This document shows, one piece after another, positions 11,254-20,794 of a DNA stretch of 64,000 nucleotides. The DNA comes from Aeromicrobium piscarium (GTDB lineage: Bacteria; Actinomycetota; Actinomycetes; Propionibacteriales; Nocardioidaceae). Each line of letters begins with the position of its first letter. The stretch's first letter is position 1. Under the pieces are notes generated by a model that saw only the letters and a program-made list of their open reading frames with translations, was not told the origin of the DNA and did not search any database. The DNA lies in the NCBI RefSeq assembly GCF_007421815.1, contig NZ_VLNT01000002.1, forward strand, positions 142,624 through 206,623. Direction: 5' to 3'. Position numbers and translations under genes: made by a program.

Positions 11254-12353
11254 GCCGAGACCTCGGTCGTCGAACGATGAGTCCGGGCGATCGTGCCCGA
11301 CCCGACCACCCGGGTGCCGTCGTAGATCACGCAGGCCTGACCGGGAGCGATGCCCTCGGCCGCGTCGAGTAGCGCGACCTCGATCGACGAGCCGTCGGCA
11401 CCGACCCGTACCCGGGCACGATGCTCTGAGCCGTGGGCGCGCAGCTGCACCGTGCACTCCAGCTCCCCCCCTGGCGCGGTCCCGCACCACAACGGCTTGA
11501 GGCATTCGAGTCCGTCGACGAGCAGATGCTCACGCGGACCGACCGTGACCGTGCCGCTCACCGGCTCGATGTCGAGCACGAAACGCGGCTTGCCGTCGTC
11601 CGCCGGCATCCCGAGGCGGAGGCCGCGACGCTGGCCGATCGTGAACTGATAGGCGCCCTCGTGCTCACGCAGCACCGCACCGGACTCGTCGACGATCGCG
11701 CCGGGCTTGGGGCCGAGCTTCTCGCTCAGCCAGCCGGCGTTGTCGCCGTCGGCGATGAAGCAGATGTCATGGCTGTCGGGCTTGTGCGCGACCTGAAGGC
11801 CGCGCCGCTCGGCCTCGGCGCGCACGACATCCTTGGTGTCACCGCCGAGCGGGAAGATCGAGTGCCGCAGCTGCTCCTGGGTCAGCACACCCAGCACATA
11901 GGACTGGTCCTTGCCCTGGTCGACGGCGCGATGCATCTCGATGGTGCCGTCGGCAGCGGTATGCAGCTGCGCGTAGTGTCCGGTGGCGACCGCGTCGAAG
12001 CCGAGGGCCATCGCCCGGTCGAGCACGGCGGCGAACTTGATCTTCTCGTTGCAGCGCAGGCAAGGGTTGGGGGTGCGACCCGCGGTGTACTCGGCGATGA
12101 AGTCCTCGACGACCTCGTCGGCGAACTCGTCGCTCATGTCCCAGGTGTAGAAGGGGATGCCGATGGCATCGGCGGCGCGGCGCGCATCGCCGGCGTCCTC
12201 GATCGAGCAGCAGCCGCGGGCTCCGGAGCGGTAGGAGCGCGGATTGCGGCTCAGCGCGAGATGGACGCCCGTAACGTCATGTCCGGCCTCGACGGCACGC
12301 GCGGCGGCGACTGCCGAGTCGACGCCGCCGGACATCGCGGCGATGACCCTCAT
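11250..12353 (-). CDS. mnmA: tRNA-specific 2-thiouridylase MnmA
   Basis: A 367-residue MnmA, which puts sulfur on U34 of tRNA(Lys/Glu/Gln) using ATP and a relayed persulfide. It shows the PP-loop S-G-G-V-D-S (8-13), the first catalytic cysteine Cys98 in N-P-C-L-R-C-N, and the second Cys198 in D-I-C-F-I, matching the C102/C199 pair of E. coli. It overlaps the upstream cysteine desulfurase gene by ATGA, the expected sulfur donor. Confidence 0.96.
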   Translation of the reverse strand: MRVIAAMSGGVDSAVAAARAVEAGHDVTGVHLALSRNPRSYRSGARGCCSIEDAGDARRAADAIGIPFYTWDMSDEFADEVVEDFIAEYTAGRTPNPCLRCNEKIKFAAVLDRAMALGFDAVATGHYAQLHTAADGTIEMHRAVDQGKDQSYVLGVLTQEQLRHSIFPLGGDTKDVVRAEAERRGLQVAHKPDSHDICFIADGDNAGWLSEKLGPKPGAIVDESGAVLREHEGAYQFTIGQRRGLRLGMPADDGKPRFVLDIEPVSGTVTVGPREHLLVDGLECLKPLWCGTAPGGELECTVQLRAHGSEHRARVRVGADGSSIEVALLDAAEGIAPGQACVIYDGTRVVGSGTIARTHRSTTEVSA

Positions 12354-13552
12354 CGAGCACCGCCTCTGACCAGTCGTGCGGCGCGCGCTCGTTCGTGCGC
12401 CGCCGGCAGCACCTCGAGCAGTCGATCGACATCGGCATCGGTGCTGGTGTGACCGAGGCTGAACCGCAGGGAGCCACGGGCCGCGGCCTCGTCGAAGCCC
12501 ATCGCGAGCAGGACGTGGCTCGGCTGCGGCACCCCCGCGGCGCACGCGGAGCCGGTCGAGACCTCGACCCCCTGGGCGTCGAGCAGCATGAGGAGCGCGT
12601 CTCCCTCGCATCCGGGGAAGGTGACGTGGACGATAGTGGGCAGACGATGGTCGTCCCCGGCGAGCGGATCGCCGTTGACCACGGCATCGGGGACGAGTCG
12701 GGTGATGCCCTCGACGAGCCGCGCCCGCAGCCGCTCGATGCGCGCGGCCTGCTCGGCCTGGTGCTCGACGGTGAGATCGAGCGCAGTGGCGAAGGCGGCG
12801 ATGAGGGCGACGCCGATCGTGCCGGAGCGCACGTCGCGCTCCTGTCCCCCGCCGTGCAGCAGCGGCGTCGGCGTCAGTTCGCGCTTCATCAGCAGGGCGC
12901 CGACGCCGACCGGACCGCCCAGCTTGTGCGCGGTCACCGTCATCGCGTCCAGTCCGCTCGCCCCGAAGTCGAGCGGCACGTAGCCGGCAGCCTGTACCGC
13001 ATCGGAGTGCACGGGGATGTCGTACTGGGCGGCGAGCTCGACGACCTCGCCGATCGGCTGGATCGTGCCCATCTCGTTGTTGGCCCACATCGTGGTGACG
13101 GCCGTGATGTCGCTCGGGTCGGCCTCGATCGCCGCCCGCAGCTCGTCCAACCGCACGCGTCCCTCGCGATCCACCGGGGTGACCTCGATGCGCGCTCCCT
13201 CGTGGGCCGCGAGCCATGTGACCGGATCGAGGAGCGCGTGATGCTCGATCGAGCTGAACAGCACCCGTCGGCGGGCCTCAGTGCGTCGGGCCCAGTAGAG
13301 GCCCTTGATCGCGAGATTGTTGGCCTCGGTTCCGCCGGAGGTGAACACGACCTCCGAGGGTCGTCCGCCGAGCCGCTCGGCGATGCGTTCCCGTGACTCC
13401 TCCACGACACGGCGGGCCTCCCGCCCCGAGGCATGCAGGGACGACGCATTGCCCACGCGAGCGAGCTCGCGCGTCATGACCTCGAGGGCCTCGGGGTACA
13501 TGGGCGTCGTCGCGGCGTGGTCGAAGTAGGCGCGAGGGGTGACAGCGGACAT
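12350..13552 (-). CDS. iscS: Cysteine desulfurase (IscS/NifS type), partner of MnmA
   Basis: A 400-residue PLP enzyme that takes sulfur from cysteine. Seen are the N-terminal Y-F-D-H-A-A-T-T-P, His104 in E-H-H-A, the PLP lysine Lys210 in T-A-H-K-L-G-G-P, and the persulfide Cys337 in G-S-A-C-A-A-G. Its direct overlap with mnmA points to tRNA thiolation as its main job. A second desulfurase in this window sits in the NAD operon. TACCCT (13567-13562) lies 9 nt upstream of the ATG. Confidence 0.95.
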   Translation of the reverse strand: MSAVTPRAYFDHAATTPMYPEALEVMTRELARVGNASSLHASGREARRVVEESRERIAERLGGRPSEVVFTSGGTEANNLAIKGLYWARRTEARRRVLFSSIEHHALLDPVTWLAAHEGARIEVTPVDREGRVRLDELRAAIEADPSDITAVTTMWANNEMGTIQPIGEVVELAAQYDIPVHSDAVQAAGYVPLDFGASGLDAMTVTAHKLGGPVGVGALLMKRELTPTPLLHGGGQERDVRSGTIGVALIAAFATALDLTVEHQAEQAARIERLRARLVEGITRLVPDAVVNGDPLAGDDHRLPTIVHVTFPGCEGDALLMLLDAQGVEVSTGSACAAGVPQPSHVLLAMGFDEAAARGSLRFSLGHTSTDADVDRLLEVLPAAHERARAARLVRGGAR

Positions 13553-13561
13553 GGCCGTTCC

Positions 13562-13567
13562 AGGGTA
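13562..13567 (-). promoter_or_regulatory. -10 element of iscS-mnmA
   Basis: TACCCT on the minus strand lies 9 nt before the iscS ATG, with no ribosome-binding site between. It predicts a nearly leaderless mRNA starting the iscS-mnmA-membrane protein operon. Confidence 0.4.
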
Positions 13568-13609
13568 CTCGCCCCGGCGACGCCGCCTCCGCCGACATCG
13601 TGCGATGGC

Positions 13610-14530
13610 CTAGGGCTTGCGACCGATCTCGACGTGCATCGCCGTACAACTCGTCCGGTGGTCGACTGAGGCTAGGTGCCGTTCGGCCAGCCGGGCGATC
13701 CGATCACACACCTCACGGTGGCCGAGCCGCTCGGCGAGAGCGGGGCGGTCATCGGGGTCGGCGGATCGCAGCTCATCGGACTCCACCGAGGTCCGGACCA
13801 TGACGGCCGGCCGTCCGCCCTCGTGCTCCGTCGATAATGCGATACCCAGCCGGTCCTCGGGTGACGGCAGGTCCTCGGCGACAGGGCCCAGCTCGAAGGC
13901 GAGCGCGACCGCTCGCGGCGCGACCGGTCCGTCCACGCCCTCGAGCCTGGACACGACCTGTCCCTCGGGGAGCTCGATGCGCTCGCTCGTCAGATGGTCG
14001 GCCACGTAGTCGGGCAGCACCGATGTCGCGAGCCTCTCCCCTTCCTCCGCGCTCTGAGCTTTCCCGCGCAGCTGGATCACGGGGTCGTCCCCGCGAGCCC
14101 ACACGGCGATCGACGACCACGCTCCGCCGGCGACCGTCTCCAGCACCTGCTCCACCTCGTCGGGCCGGTACGTTCCGGCGATGGTCACGCTGGCGAAGGG
14201 GGCGCCGTACGCCATCGGCGGCACCTCCTCGCTGTGCTGATCGGCGAGGGCGGCAAGCTCGCTCAGCAGACCGTGCAGCTGCTCGGGGTCGGTCTCCTCC
14301 GCGAGGTCGACCACGGCGACGCGGTCCGGGACATTGGCAGCCCGTTCCCAGCCGTCCACCTGCGCGCCATGGTCGACGACGATCGCCGAGTCGTCCAGCA
14401 GATCGATGATCGCCTGCTCGTAGTCATCGGGATAGGTGTCCTCGGTCGGCACGCCGAACAACGCGCACCCGCCGAGTCCGATCGTCATCGCGGCGGCCAC
14501 GAGGGGCAGAAACCGATGAACCGAGGTCAC
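13610..14530 (-). CDS. Hypothetical lipoprotein downstream of a Ser/Thr kinase
   Basis: A 306-residue predicted lipoprotein: a short hydrophobic signal (FLPLVAAAMTIGL) ends in the lipobox L-G-G-C. I do not recognise the mature part, which is acidic and has no obvious repeats or catalytic motif. The GTG at 14530 overlaps the kinase stop as GTGA, so it is probably translated together with the kinase; ATG 14542 is an alternative. A surface-exposed partner or sensor for the kinase is an inference from position only. Confidence 0.75.
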   Translation of the reverse strand: MTSVHRFLPLVAAAMTIGLGGCALFGVPTEDTYPDDYEQAIIDLLDDSAIVVDHGAQVDGWERAANVPDRVAVVDLAEETDPEQLHGLLSELAALADQHSEEVPPMAYGAPFASVTIAGTYRPDEVEQVLETVAGGAWSSIAVWARGDDPVIQLRGKAQSAEEGERLATSVLPDYVADHLTSERIELPEGQVVSRLEGVDGPVAPRAVALAFELGPVAEDLPSPEDRLGIALSTEHEGGRPAVMVRTSVESDELRSADPDDRPALAERLGHREVCDRIARLAERHLASVDHRTSCTAMHVEIGRKP

Positions 14531-16086
14531 CCGATCAACCATAGGCTCGATCCGGCAACCTCGGGCACCGCCAGGAAGACCAGGATCGCGAGCCCCGCAC
14601 CGCACACGCACAGGAACGAGAGGGCGACGGCACCGAAGCTGGCCCGCAGCCCGCTGATCGACCGCCAGAGGAGGACGAGCGCGAGCAGTGGCAGCAGCAC
14701 CCAGATGGTCGACCAGGCGGACGAGAAGACATCGGCGGGCCAGGACAGGTCGATGGCCCGCGCCAGCTCGGCGAGCCCGGCCACGTACCAGCCGAGGAGC
14801 AGGATCGAGCCGCCCCGCAGACCGGCCCGGGCCGCCATCCACACCCCCGAACGGGTCGACGGGCCCACGAGCGTCTCGGGCCGCTCCGCACCGATCTCGG
14901 GTCCCGCCAGCCGCGCGAAGAAGTCACGGCGTCGCACCAGCAGGCACAGCAGGGCGATCGTCACGGCGGCCATCCACCACACGGGTCCGGCGGAGGCCAT
15001 CGACGCCGGCCGGTACTCGGCAGGAGCGAGATCGCCCACCAGGCCGGCCGCCGTGGTGATCGCGACGACCGCGAAAGCGCTCATGACCAGACCTGAGGTG
15101 AAGGTCGTCAGCCGGCTCCATGAGGTCACACCGGACCCACGGGCATGCTCCGGCGGGTGGGCAGCCGGTGACTGGGGCCGCGACGACGCGGAGCGTGCGG
15201 CGGGGGTGCCGATCGTCGCCTGCGGGGCCGGCGTCACCGCCTCGGTGGAGGGCACGGGCTCGGCGGCCAGTGCACCGAGCATCTCCGGTACGCCCGAGAA
15301 CCGCTGATGGGGGTCGACCGCCATCGCCCGCATCACGACCTGCGCCAACCCGTCCGGGAGGCCGGGGACGACGTGCCGCGGGTCCGGCCGCGGCTGGTGG
15401 CGGTGGGCCATCAACTGCGCGGCCATCGTGCCCTCGAAGGGCGGCCGCCCGGTGAGGCATTCGTACAGCAGGCAGCCGACCGAGTAGACGTCGCTGCGCT
15501 CGTCGACCCGGCCCTCGGCCTGTTCGGGCGCCATGTAGTGCGGGGTTCCCGCGATCGTGGCCGTGGCGTCGGAGGCAGCCCGCGCGATGCCGAAGTCGAC
15601 GATCTTGACCCCGCCGCGCTCGGTCACCAGGACATTGGCGGGTTTGATGTCCAGGTGCAGGATCCCGGCCGCATGGCACGCCGCGAGGCCTTGCAGCACG
15701 CCGCGGACGACCAGCACCGACCGCGTGCTCGGGCCGTAGGCGGCCAGGATGTCGCGCAACGACGTGCCCTCGGCGAGCTCCATCACGAGGTGTGGCGTGA
15801 TCTCGCCGTCGCCATCGGGAAGATGGACCAGGTCGTGGACGGTGACCACATTGGGGTGCGAGACCCGTGCCAAGGTCTCGACCTCCCGGGTGATGCGGCG
15901 CATGGCCCGCGGGTCGTCGGCCAGGAAGTGCGAGAAGCGTTTGATCGCCACCTCACGGCCGAGCTGGCGATCGCGGGCGCGGAACACCACGCCATGGTTG
16001 CCCGCGCCGATCCGCGAGATCAGCTCGAAGCGACCGGCGGCCGGCGCGACGGGAGTGGTGGTGCGCAAGGGGCGGGCCTCGGACAT
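14527..16086 (-). CDS. Serine/threonine protein kinase, multi-pass membrane type
   Basis: A 519-residue protein with an N-terminal Hanks-type kinase (about residues 18-275). It has the G-rich loop I-G-A-G-N-H-G, Lys49 in V-A-I-K, catalytic H-L-D (144-146, so Leu replaces Arg of HRD), Asn151, and D-F-G at 164-166. A proline/serine linker follows, then several hydrophobic segments (roughly residues 350-515) instead of the PASTA repeats of PknB. The kinase faces the cytosol. ATG 16086 has GGGAGG upstream; the longer reading from 16179 would overlap the FHA gene. It sits between an FHA gene and a lipoprotein, a likely signalling module. Confidence 0.88.
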   Translation of the reverse strand: MSEARPLRTTTPVAPAAGRFELISRIGAGNHGVVFRARDRQLGREVAIKRFSHFLADDPRAMRRITREVETLARVSHPNVVTVHDLVHLPDGDGEITPHLVMELAEGTSLRDILAAYGPSTRSVLVVRGVLQGLAACHAAGILHLDIKPANVLVTERGGVKIVDFGIARAASDATATIAGTPHYMAPEQAEGRVDERSDVYSVGCLLYECLTGRPPFEGTMAAQLMAHRHQPRPDPRHVVPGLPDGLAQVVMRAMAVDPHQRFSGVPEMLGALAAEPVPSTEAVTPAPQATIGTPAARSASSRPQSPAAHPPEHARGSGVTSWSRLTTFTSGLVMSAFAVVAITTAAGLVGDLAPAEYRPASMASAGPVWWMAAVTIALLCLLVRRRDFFARLAGPEIGAERPETLVGPSTRSGVWMAARAGLRGGSILLLGWYVAGLAELARAIDLSWPADVFSSAWSTIWVLLPLLALVLLWRSISGLRASFGAVALSFLCVCGAGLAILVFLAVPEVAGSSLWLIG

Positions 16087-16162
16087 CCCATCGCCTCCCC
16101 TCGTCGCCTGCGCGGTCTCGGGCACGACGGTCAGTCGCGCCCTCCCATTGTCACGCACCGCG

Positions 16163-17167
16163 CTAACGGCTCGTGACATCGGCGAGGTTCACCGTGCCGG
16201 TGGCATCGATCGTGACCTCGACAGGCACCCCTGCCACGGCGAGGACCGCTCCACTGCGCAGCGGCATCCACCGCTCGCATTCGACCGGCTCGCCGTCGAG
16301 GGTCGTGCCATTGGTACTGCCGAGATCGGCGACCTCCCACCGGCCGGCCCGCAGACGGATCGCCGCGTGGCGTCCGGAGACTTCTGGCTCGGTGAACGGC
16401 ACGACGCTGCGTCCGACTCGCCCGAGCACGGCGGTACCCTCCCTCGGGACCTCGACGAGACGACCGCCGTACCGCAGCCGCAGGGTGGGGACAACATTCA
16501 CGGTGAGGACATCGTCGTCCTCGATCGCTGAGAACAGGGCCGTAGCAGCCGGATCGAGTTCGGGCCCCGAGGGCACCGGCCGCAGCGGGATCGGATCGGC
16601 CGTCGCCGGCTCCGGATCCTCGGTGACGACGTCCCAGCCGAGCGGTTTGCGGCGATCGGCCCGAGGTATCTCGACCGAGCCGGTCTCGACCGGCTCGAAG
16701 GCCCCCGCCCGCGCGATGGCGCGCGCCGGTGGGATCCATCCCGACCGTAGCCCGGGATCGATCTCGACGTTCACCGTGACGTCGGCGGGCACGCCCCATC
16801 CGGACCGGCGTGCGTGGGCGGCGTACAGCTTGGCGCCGTCCGCGCCGAGCCGCTCCACGTCGCCATCGGGGTCGAGCCTCTCGAGATCCTCCGGGGCGAT
16901 CCGCACGGTGAGTTCGGCGAAGGCGAGTCGCTCACCGCTGGGCATGATGAGGTGCTGACCGGTCAGCGCACGCACGAATCTGCGCCGGAGCACGCCGGAC
17001 GAGCCGGTCGGATAGGCGACGAGCTTCGCCGCCACCTCTGTGGCCGCCGCACGCTTGGTGTCGGTCTTGAACACGCTCTGCGCCGCCCTCAGCCCCAGGG
17101 CGATGACTCCGGCGAACGCCGCCAGGATCAGCAGATTCGTGGTGAGGGAGGCGATGGTCGAGCTCAT
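16163..17167 (-). CDS. FHA domain protein with N-terminal membrane helix
   Basis: A 334-residue protein. One hydrophobic segment near residues 8-30 (LLILAAFAGVIALGLRAA) is followed by a region resembling the DUF3662-type N-terminus of FhaA-like proteins (L-I-M-P-S-G-E-R-L-A-F-A-E-L-T-V). The C-terminal FHA domain (about 235-305) keeps the phosphothreonine-binding Arg in L-G-R, Ser and His in S-G-R-H, and the Asn in S-T-N-G-T. It should bind a phosphorylated partner, plausibly the neighbouring kinase. The kinase gene follows 76 nt downstream on the same strand. Confidence 0.85.
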   Translation of the reverse strand: MSSTIASLTTNLLILAAFAGVIALGLRAAQSVFKTDTKRAAATEVAAKLVAYPTGSSGVLRRRFVRALTGQHLIMPSGERLAFAELTVRIAPEDLERLDPDGDVERLGADGAKLYAAHARRSGWGVPADVTVNVEIDPGLRSGWIPPARAIARAGAFEPVETGSVEIPRADRRKPLGWDVVTEDPEPATADPIPLRPVPSGPELDPAATALFSAIEDDDVLTVNVVPTLRLRYGGRLVEVPREGTAVLGRVGRSVVPFTEPEVSGRHAAIRLRAGRWEVADLGSTNGTTLDGEPVECERWMPLRSGAVLAVAGVPVEVTIDATGTVNLADVTSR

Positions 17168-17239
17168 GACGGCATCATTGACGCTGAGACCCGCCCACGT
17201 CGAACCGCGGCGGAACACGTTCCACGAGAGGAGAGACCG

Positions 17240-17983
17240 GTGCTGCACGTCGAGTGGTCGACCGCCGATGGACACTCCGGTGCGACCGACCTCGATGCCG
17301 GTAACAAGCTCGTGCTGGCGCGCCGGATGGAGCTGCCCGAGCAGCAGCCGATGGTCGTCGAGGAGATCGCGGGCTCCCTCTACGTTCTCGTCCGGCTGCC
17401 CTATGTCAGCGATCCCGCGCTCGTGCTGACCTCCACCGAGGGCGAACCGGTGCTCTACCGGCGGCAGCGCGCGAACGGAGCGATCGTCGAGGTGACCACG
17501 CCGAGCGGAGTGGCCATCACCCCCGAGCCGGGGCAACGGATCACGCTCACGGCCAGCGGCACGCGGGTGAGCTTCCGCGTGCCGGAGTTGGAGCTCGCGA
17601 TCGCGACGCGATTCCGGGCGTCCTCATCACCCGAGTCCGGCTCCGGCACCGTCCAGCTGGGGCTGAGCACCTTGGAGCACGATGACTCGTGGCTGGTCGC
17701 CGCCCTCGCCGTGGCACTGTCCCCCGAGCACGGCGTGGTGCCGCACGGCGAGCTGAAGTCGGCCTTCGCGGCCTGGCGCGGCATCGCCGAGCCGAGTGTG
17801 GGCTCCTTCGACCGCAATGTCCTCCGGCCGGCCGTCGAGGCGCGCGGTGCCGAGCTGCCGGGCACGCGTCTGAACAAGATCGCCTATCTCGTCGAGCGCT
17901 GCCGGCGCACCTCGGAGTTCCCGCCGCATGTGCTCGACGAGGTACGACGACGTCTGAGCTCCCTCCCGTCGCCCGGACGGTGA
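17240..17983 (+). CDS. Hypothetical protein, beta-rich N-terminus and helical (possible winged-helix) C-terminus
   Basis: A 247-residue protein not recognised. The first ~125 residues look beta-rich, with some likeness to an FHA-type sandwich but without the conserved G-R, S-x-x-H or N-G residues. Residues ~150-247 are helical, with a conserved-looking run N-V-L-R-P-A-V-E ... L-N-K-I-A-Y-L-V-E-R that I would test as a winged helix-turn-helix. GTG 17240 is preceded by AGGAGAG. It diverges from the FHA/kinase operon across 72 nt, which suggests a shared control region and perhaps a regulator of that operon. Confidence 0.6.
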   Translation: MLHVEWSTADGHSGATDLDAGNKLVLARRMELPEQQPMVVEEIAGSLYVLVRLPYVSDPALVLTSTEGEPVLYRRQRANGAIVEVTTPSGVAITPEPGQRITLTASGTRVSFRVPELELAIATRFRASSSPESGSGTVQLGLSTLEHDDSWLVAALAVALSPEHGVVPHGELKSAFAAWRGIAEPSVGSFDRNVLRPAVEARGAELPGTRLNKIAYLVERCRRTSEFPPHVLDEVRRRLSSLPSPGR

Positions 17984-17995
17984 ACCCTCCCGATG

Positions 17996-18108
17996 GCGGT
18001 ACCTGAGCAACCTTTCGCCCCCGGTGGCGGTAGCTGGTCAACGTTACCGAGGGACGATGGGGTTGATGAGGTACCGCTGCCCGAAACGAAAGGTTGATGG
18101 CCTACCGC
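17996..18108. repeat. Nested hairpins with unpaired 6-nt cores
   Basis: The outer arms (17996-18017 and 18087-18108) share GCGGTA and CAACCTTTCG but differ in the 6 nt between (CCTGAG versus GGCCAT). The inner arms (18027-18042 and 18062-18077) share GCGGTA and CAAC with cores GCTGGT and CCTCAT. All four arms therefore follow GCGGTA-N6-CAAC. The element lies between convergent genes, so it can terminate both. Confidence 0.6.
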
Positions 18109-18130
18109 TGCTTCCGGGCTGCGCGCGGGG

Positions 18131-20794
18131 CTAGGCGAGATCGAGGTGCTGGTCCGGGCTGAGCTCGGCGATGAGCTCCTCGGTCGGTGCCTCCATCGGC
18201 TCGGTTCCCAGCGCCTGACGCAGCGCCGTCACCGCGGCTGCCACACCGGCGGCCCCGTCGCGGGCATGCCGTTGGCGGATCACATCGCGCCACAGGCCCT
18301 GATGTGTCGGGGCGATGCGCAGTCCGATCTCGGCTGCGGCGACGGCACCATCGGGATCGCCATCGTCGCCGAGGAGCTCGACCAGCCGCTCAGCCGAGTC
18401 AACGATGAGCGCCGTCATCTCGTGCACCGTGCCCTCGCGATGCGCCCAGGCATAGGTGCCGGGGCCCGCGTGGCGCAGCGGCATACCCCGCACGATGTGG
18501 AGTGCCCGCTTCAGACCGCCGATCTCATCGCGCATGGTCGAGGCGCGACGCGTGTCGCGCACCAGCGTGCGGAAGGCGTCCCAGTCCAGCACGACCTCCG
18601 GCGCCAGCAACAGACGACCCTCGGCGTCCTCGCCCAACATGGGCGCACCCTGTGCATCCGTGCCCAGCCAGCGCCGCGCTCGCTCGATATTGGCATCGCG
18701 CACATCGGCAGAGACGCCACGTGGCCACACCGCGCCCGCCAGCACCGTCGGGTGAACACCCCCCGGGTGAAGCGCGAGATAGGAGAGGATCTCGGCGAGC
18801 AGCTCACTGCGTCCGTCGGTCGGACCCTCCGCCCCGGCCACCTCGACCGCACCCAGCACCATGACGCGCTGCTGAGCCGCGGCCCAGGCAGCAGCATCCA
18901 CGCGAAGCGCGGGCTCCGAGACGGGCAGCCGGTCGTCATCGCCGCCCGGCCCGCCATCGGTCTCCCGCGCGGCCGACACGAGCTCCAGCACTCCGGCCAC
19001 CTCGCGCTCGGAGAGACGATGCGCGCTCACCGTGATGCCCAGCTGCGGCGCACTCAGCGTGCCGTTCTCGTCGATGCTCAGGCGCCAGCGAGCCGCCGGA
19101 TGGTCCCCGACGGTCACCATCGACACCGCCCGACGCTCTCCGCCGGTCAGCCGCCCCATCGTGGCGGCGACATCCTCCGAGAGCGGGTACGACGACGCGA
19201 TGAGATACGAGGATCCGAGCGGACGACGGGAGGTGCGGCCCACGAGCGGCTCACCCTCGGCGCCGACCACGTGCGCGACCTCGTCGACCACCGCTGCGAG
19301 ATCGTCGGTGAGGGTCACACGCTCGTCGTCGAGGGACTGCAGACCGTCCGGGAGGCCCGCTCCGACGACCACCATCGACCCTGACCAGGGCGACGTGGCG
19401 GCCTGAACCGCGATCGCATTGGTGACCTGCGCCGCGAGCGCATCGTCGCCTCCGACCGACACGATGCCGCCCGCCGCCTCGAGATCGATGAGGATGTCAC
19501 GGCCCAGATCGTCCAGTCCGAGCGAGACGAGCGCCGGATAGGGACTGGTGCCGGATTCGAGCTCCCGGCGATCCTCAGCGACGTACCGCCACCGCTCACC
19601 CCCGTCGTGGGCCTCCCAGCCGGGCAACGCCTCGGGCGTGGCCGGAGCGAGATGCAGGTCGACGTGCTCGTCGTCGACGGTGGCGGAGTAGACGGGCGGC
19701 AGCGCGCTCCCTTGGCCCTCCGCGACCCGGGCGAGCTGTGCGAGGGCGGCCTCGAGCAGCTCCGTGCGCACCTGGCTCGCGGCGACCCGCAGCAGCGCCT
19801 CGGTGTCGAGCGCATCGTCGTCCGGACGGCGGCCGATGCCCGAGCGCCGGGCCACCGCCACGACACCGAGCACCCCGGCGGCGAGCAGGCCGGCACCGGT
19901 CCACCAGGCGGTCGAGGTCTCGGCGGTGTCGGCGATGGTCGCGGACCCCTGATCCGTCCCTCGTGCATCTCCGGTCGGCGGTGCCGTGCTCGGCGCGGAC
20001 GGAGCGGCCACGCGCTCCAGTCCCGACGCGTCCTCGGGCATGATGAAGTCCCACCCCGGCTGGATCAGCCGCGCGAGCTCCAGGCGACCGCCGTCGGGCT
20101 GGAGCCGGTCCTTGTTGAGCTCGTAGATCTCCTTGTAGCGGAAGCCGTCTCCGAGGTGTCGCTCCGCGATATCCCAGAGATTGTCGTGATAGCCGTTGAC
20201 GGGGGCCTGGACGGTGTAGACCTTCTTGCCGACCATGCTGTCGTCGGTCGAGGCCGACGGCGCCTCCGGCACGTCCTCGACGAGGTCGAGCTGCTGCTCG
20301 GCCATCACACTTGCGGCGACGGTGGGTTGAGCGCCGGCATCGGCCGCGGTGGCCGCTTGGGCCGGCCCCGCGACGAGGCCCGTCACCAGGAGCCCGCCGA
20401 CGAGGATCCGGGCCAGATGCTGCAACGGTCCGGCACCGGGAACGCGGGAGGCGAGCCCCCCGCGCCGGGCCGCGACGATCTCCATGACGACGCATACGAG
20501 GAACAGCAGCCAGACCAGCCAGACCACCGCGACGAGCACCGTGATGAGGTCTTCGACGCCGAGCTGCCGGGCGAAATCTCCCAGCGACGGCACACTCGTG
20601 GGGATCGGCGGCGGCGCGCCCAGCGCGAGCAGGACCACCGGCAGCCCGATGACGAGCGCGAGCAGACCGACCGCGGAGAAGGCCTTCTCGCGCGGGGACG
20701 GCTCATGCACCGGTCGATCGTCGACGAGCCGCTCGAATCGCGACGCGTCGGGGGCATTGTCGTGTGTCGTGTTGTCGTCCATCGGGTAACCCAT
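18131..20794 (-). CDS. Membrane LysM and BTAD-domain protein of the tad locus
   Basis: An 887-residue multi-domain protein. Hydrophobic segments near residues 35-55, 75-105 and 125-150 are followed by a LysM-like domain (about 185-250, V-Y-T-V-Q-A-P ... D-N-L-W-D-I-A-E-R-H-L-G-D-G). A further membrane helix lies near 300. The long C-terminal part ends in a winged-helix plus bacterial transcriptional activator (BTAD) domain (L-L-A-E-I-L-S-Y-L-A-L-H-P-G-G-V-H through the end). The start ATG shares one base with the upstream stop (TGATG). Its place at the end of the tad operon is known from other actinobacteria; the mechanism is unknown. Confidence 0.82.
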   Translation of the reverse strand: MGYPMDDNTTHDNAPDASRFERLVDDRPVHEPSPREKAFSAVGLLALVIGLPVVLLALGAPPPIPTSVPSLGDFARQLGVEDLITVLVAVVWLVWLLFLVCVVMEIVAARRGGLASRVPGAGPLQHLARILVGGLLVTGLVAGPAQAATAADAGAQPTVAASVMAEQQLDLVEDVPEAPSASTDDSMVGKKVYTVQAPVNGYHDNLWDIAERHLGDGFRYKEIYELNKDRLQPDGGRLELARLIQPGWDFIMPEDASGLERVAAPSAPSTAPPTGDARGTDQGSATIADTAETSTAWWTGAGLLAAGVLGVVAVARRSGIGRRPDDDALDTEALLRVAASQVRTELLEAALAQLARVAEGQGSALPPVYSATVDDEHVDLHLAPATPEALPGWEAHDGGERWRYVAEDRRELESGTSPYPALVSLGLDDLGRDILIDLEAAGGIVSVGGDDALAAQVTNAIAVQAATSPWSGSMVVVGAGLPDGLQSLDDERVTLTDDLAAVVDEVAHVVGAEGEPLVGRTSRRPLGSSYLIASSYPLSEDVAATMGRLTGGERRAVSMVTVGDHPAARWRLSIDENGTLSAPQLGITVSAHRLSEREVAGVLELVSAARETDGGPGGDDDRLPVSEPALRVDAAAWAAAQQRVMVLGAVEVAGAEGPTDGRSELLAEILSYLALHPGGVHPTVLAGAVWPRGVSADVRDANIERARRWLGTDAQGAPMLGEDAEGRLLLAPEVVLDWDAFRTLVRDTRRASTMRDEIGGLKRALHIVRGMPLRHAGPGTYAWAHREGTVHEMTALIVDSAERLVELLGDDGDPDGAVAAAEIGLRIAPTHQGLWRDVIRQRHARDGAAGVAAAVTALRQALGTEPMEAPTEELIAELSPDQHLDLA

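Noticed and set aside
16087..16179. A longer kinase start at 16179
   Set aside because: It would overlap the FHA gene and lacks a ribosome site, while ATG 16086 has GGGAGG.
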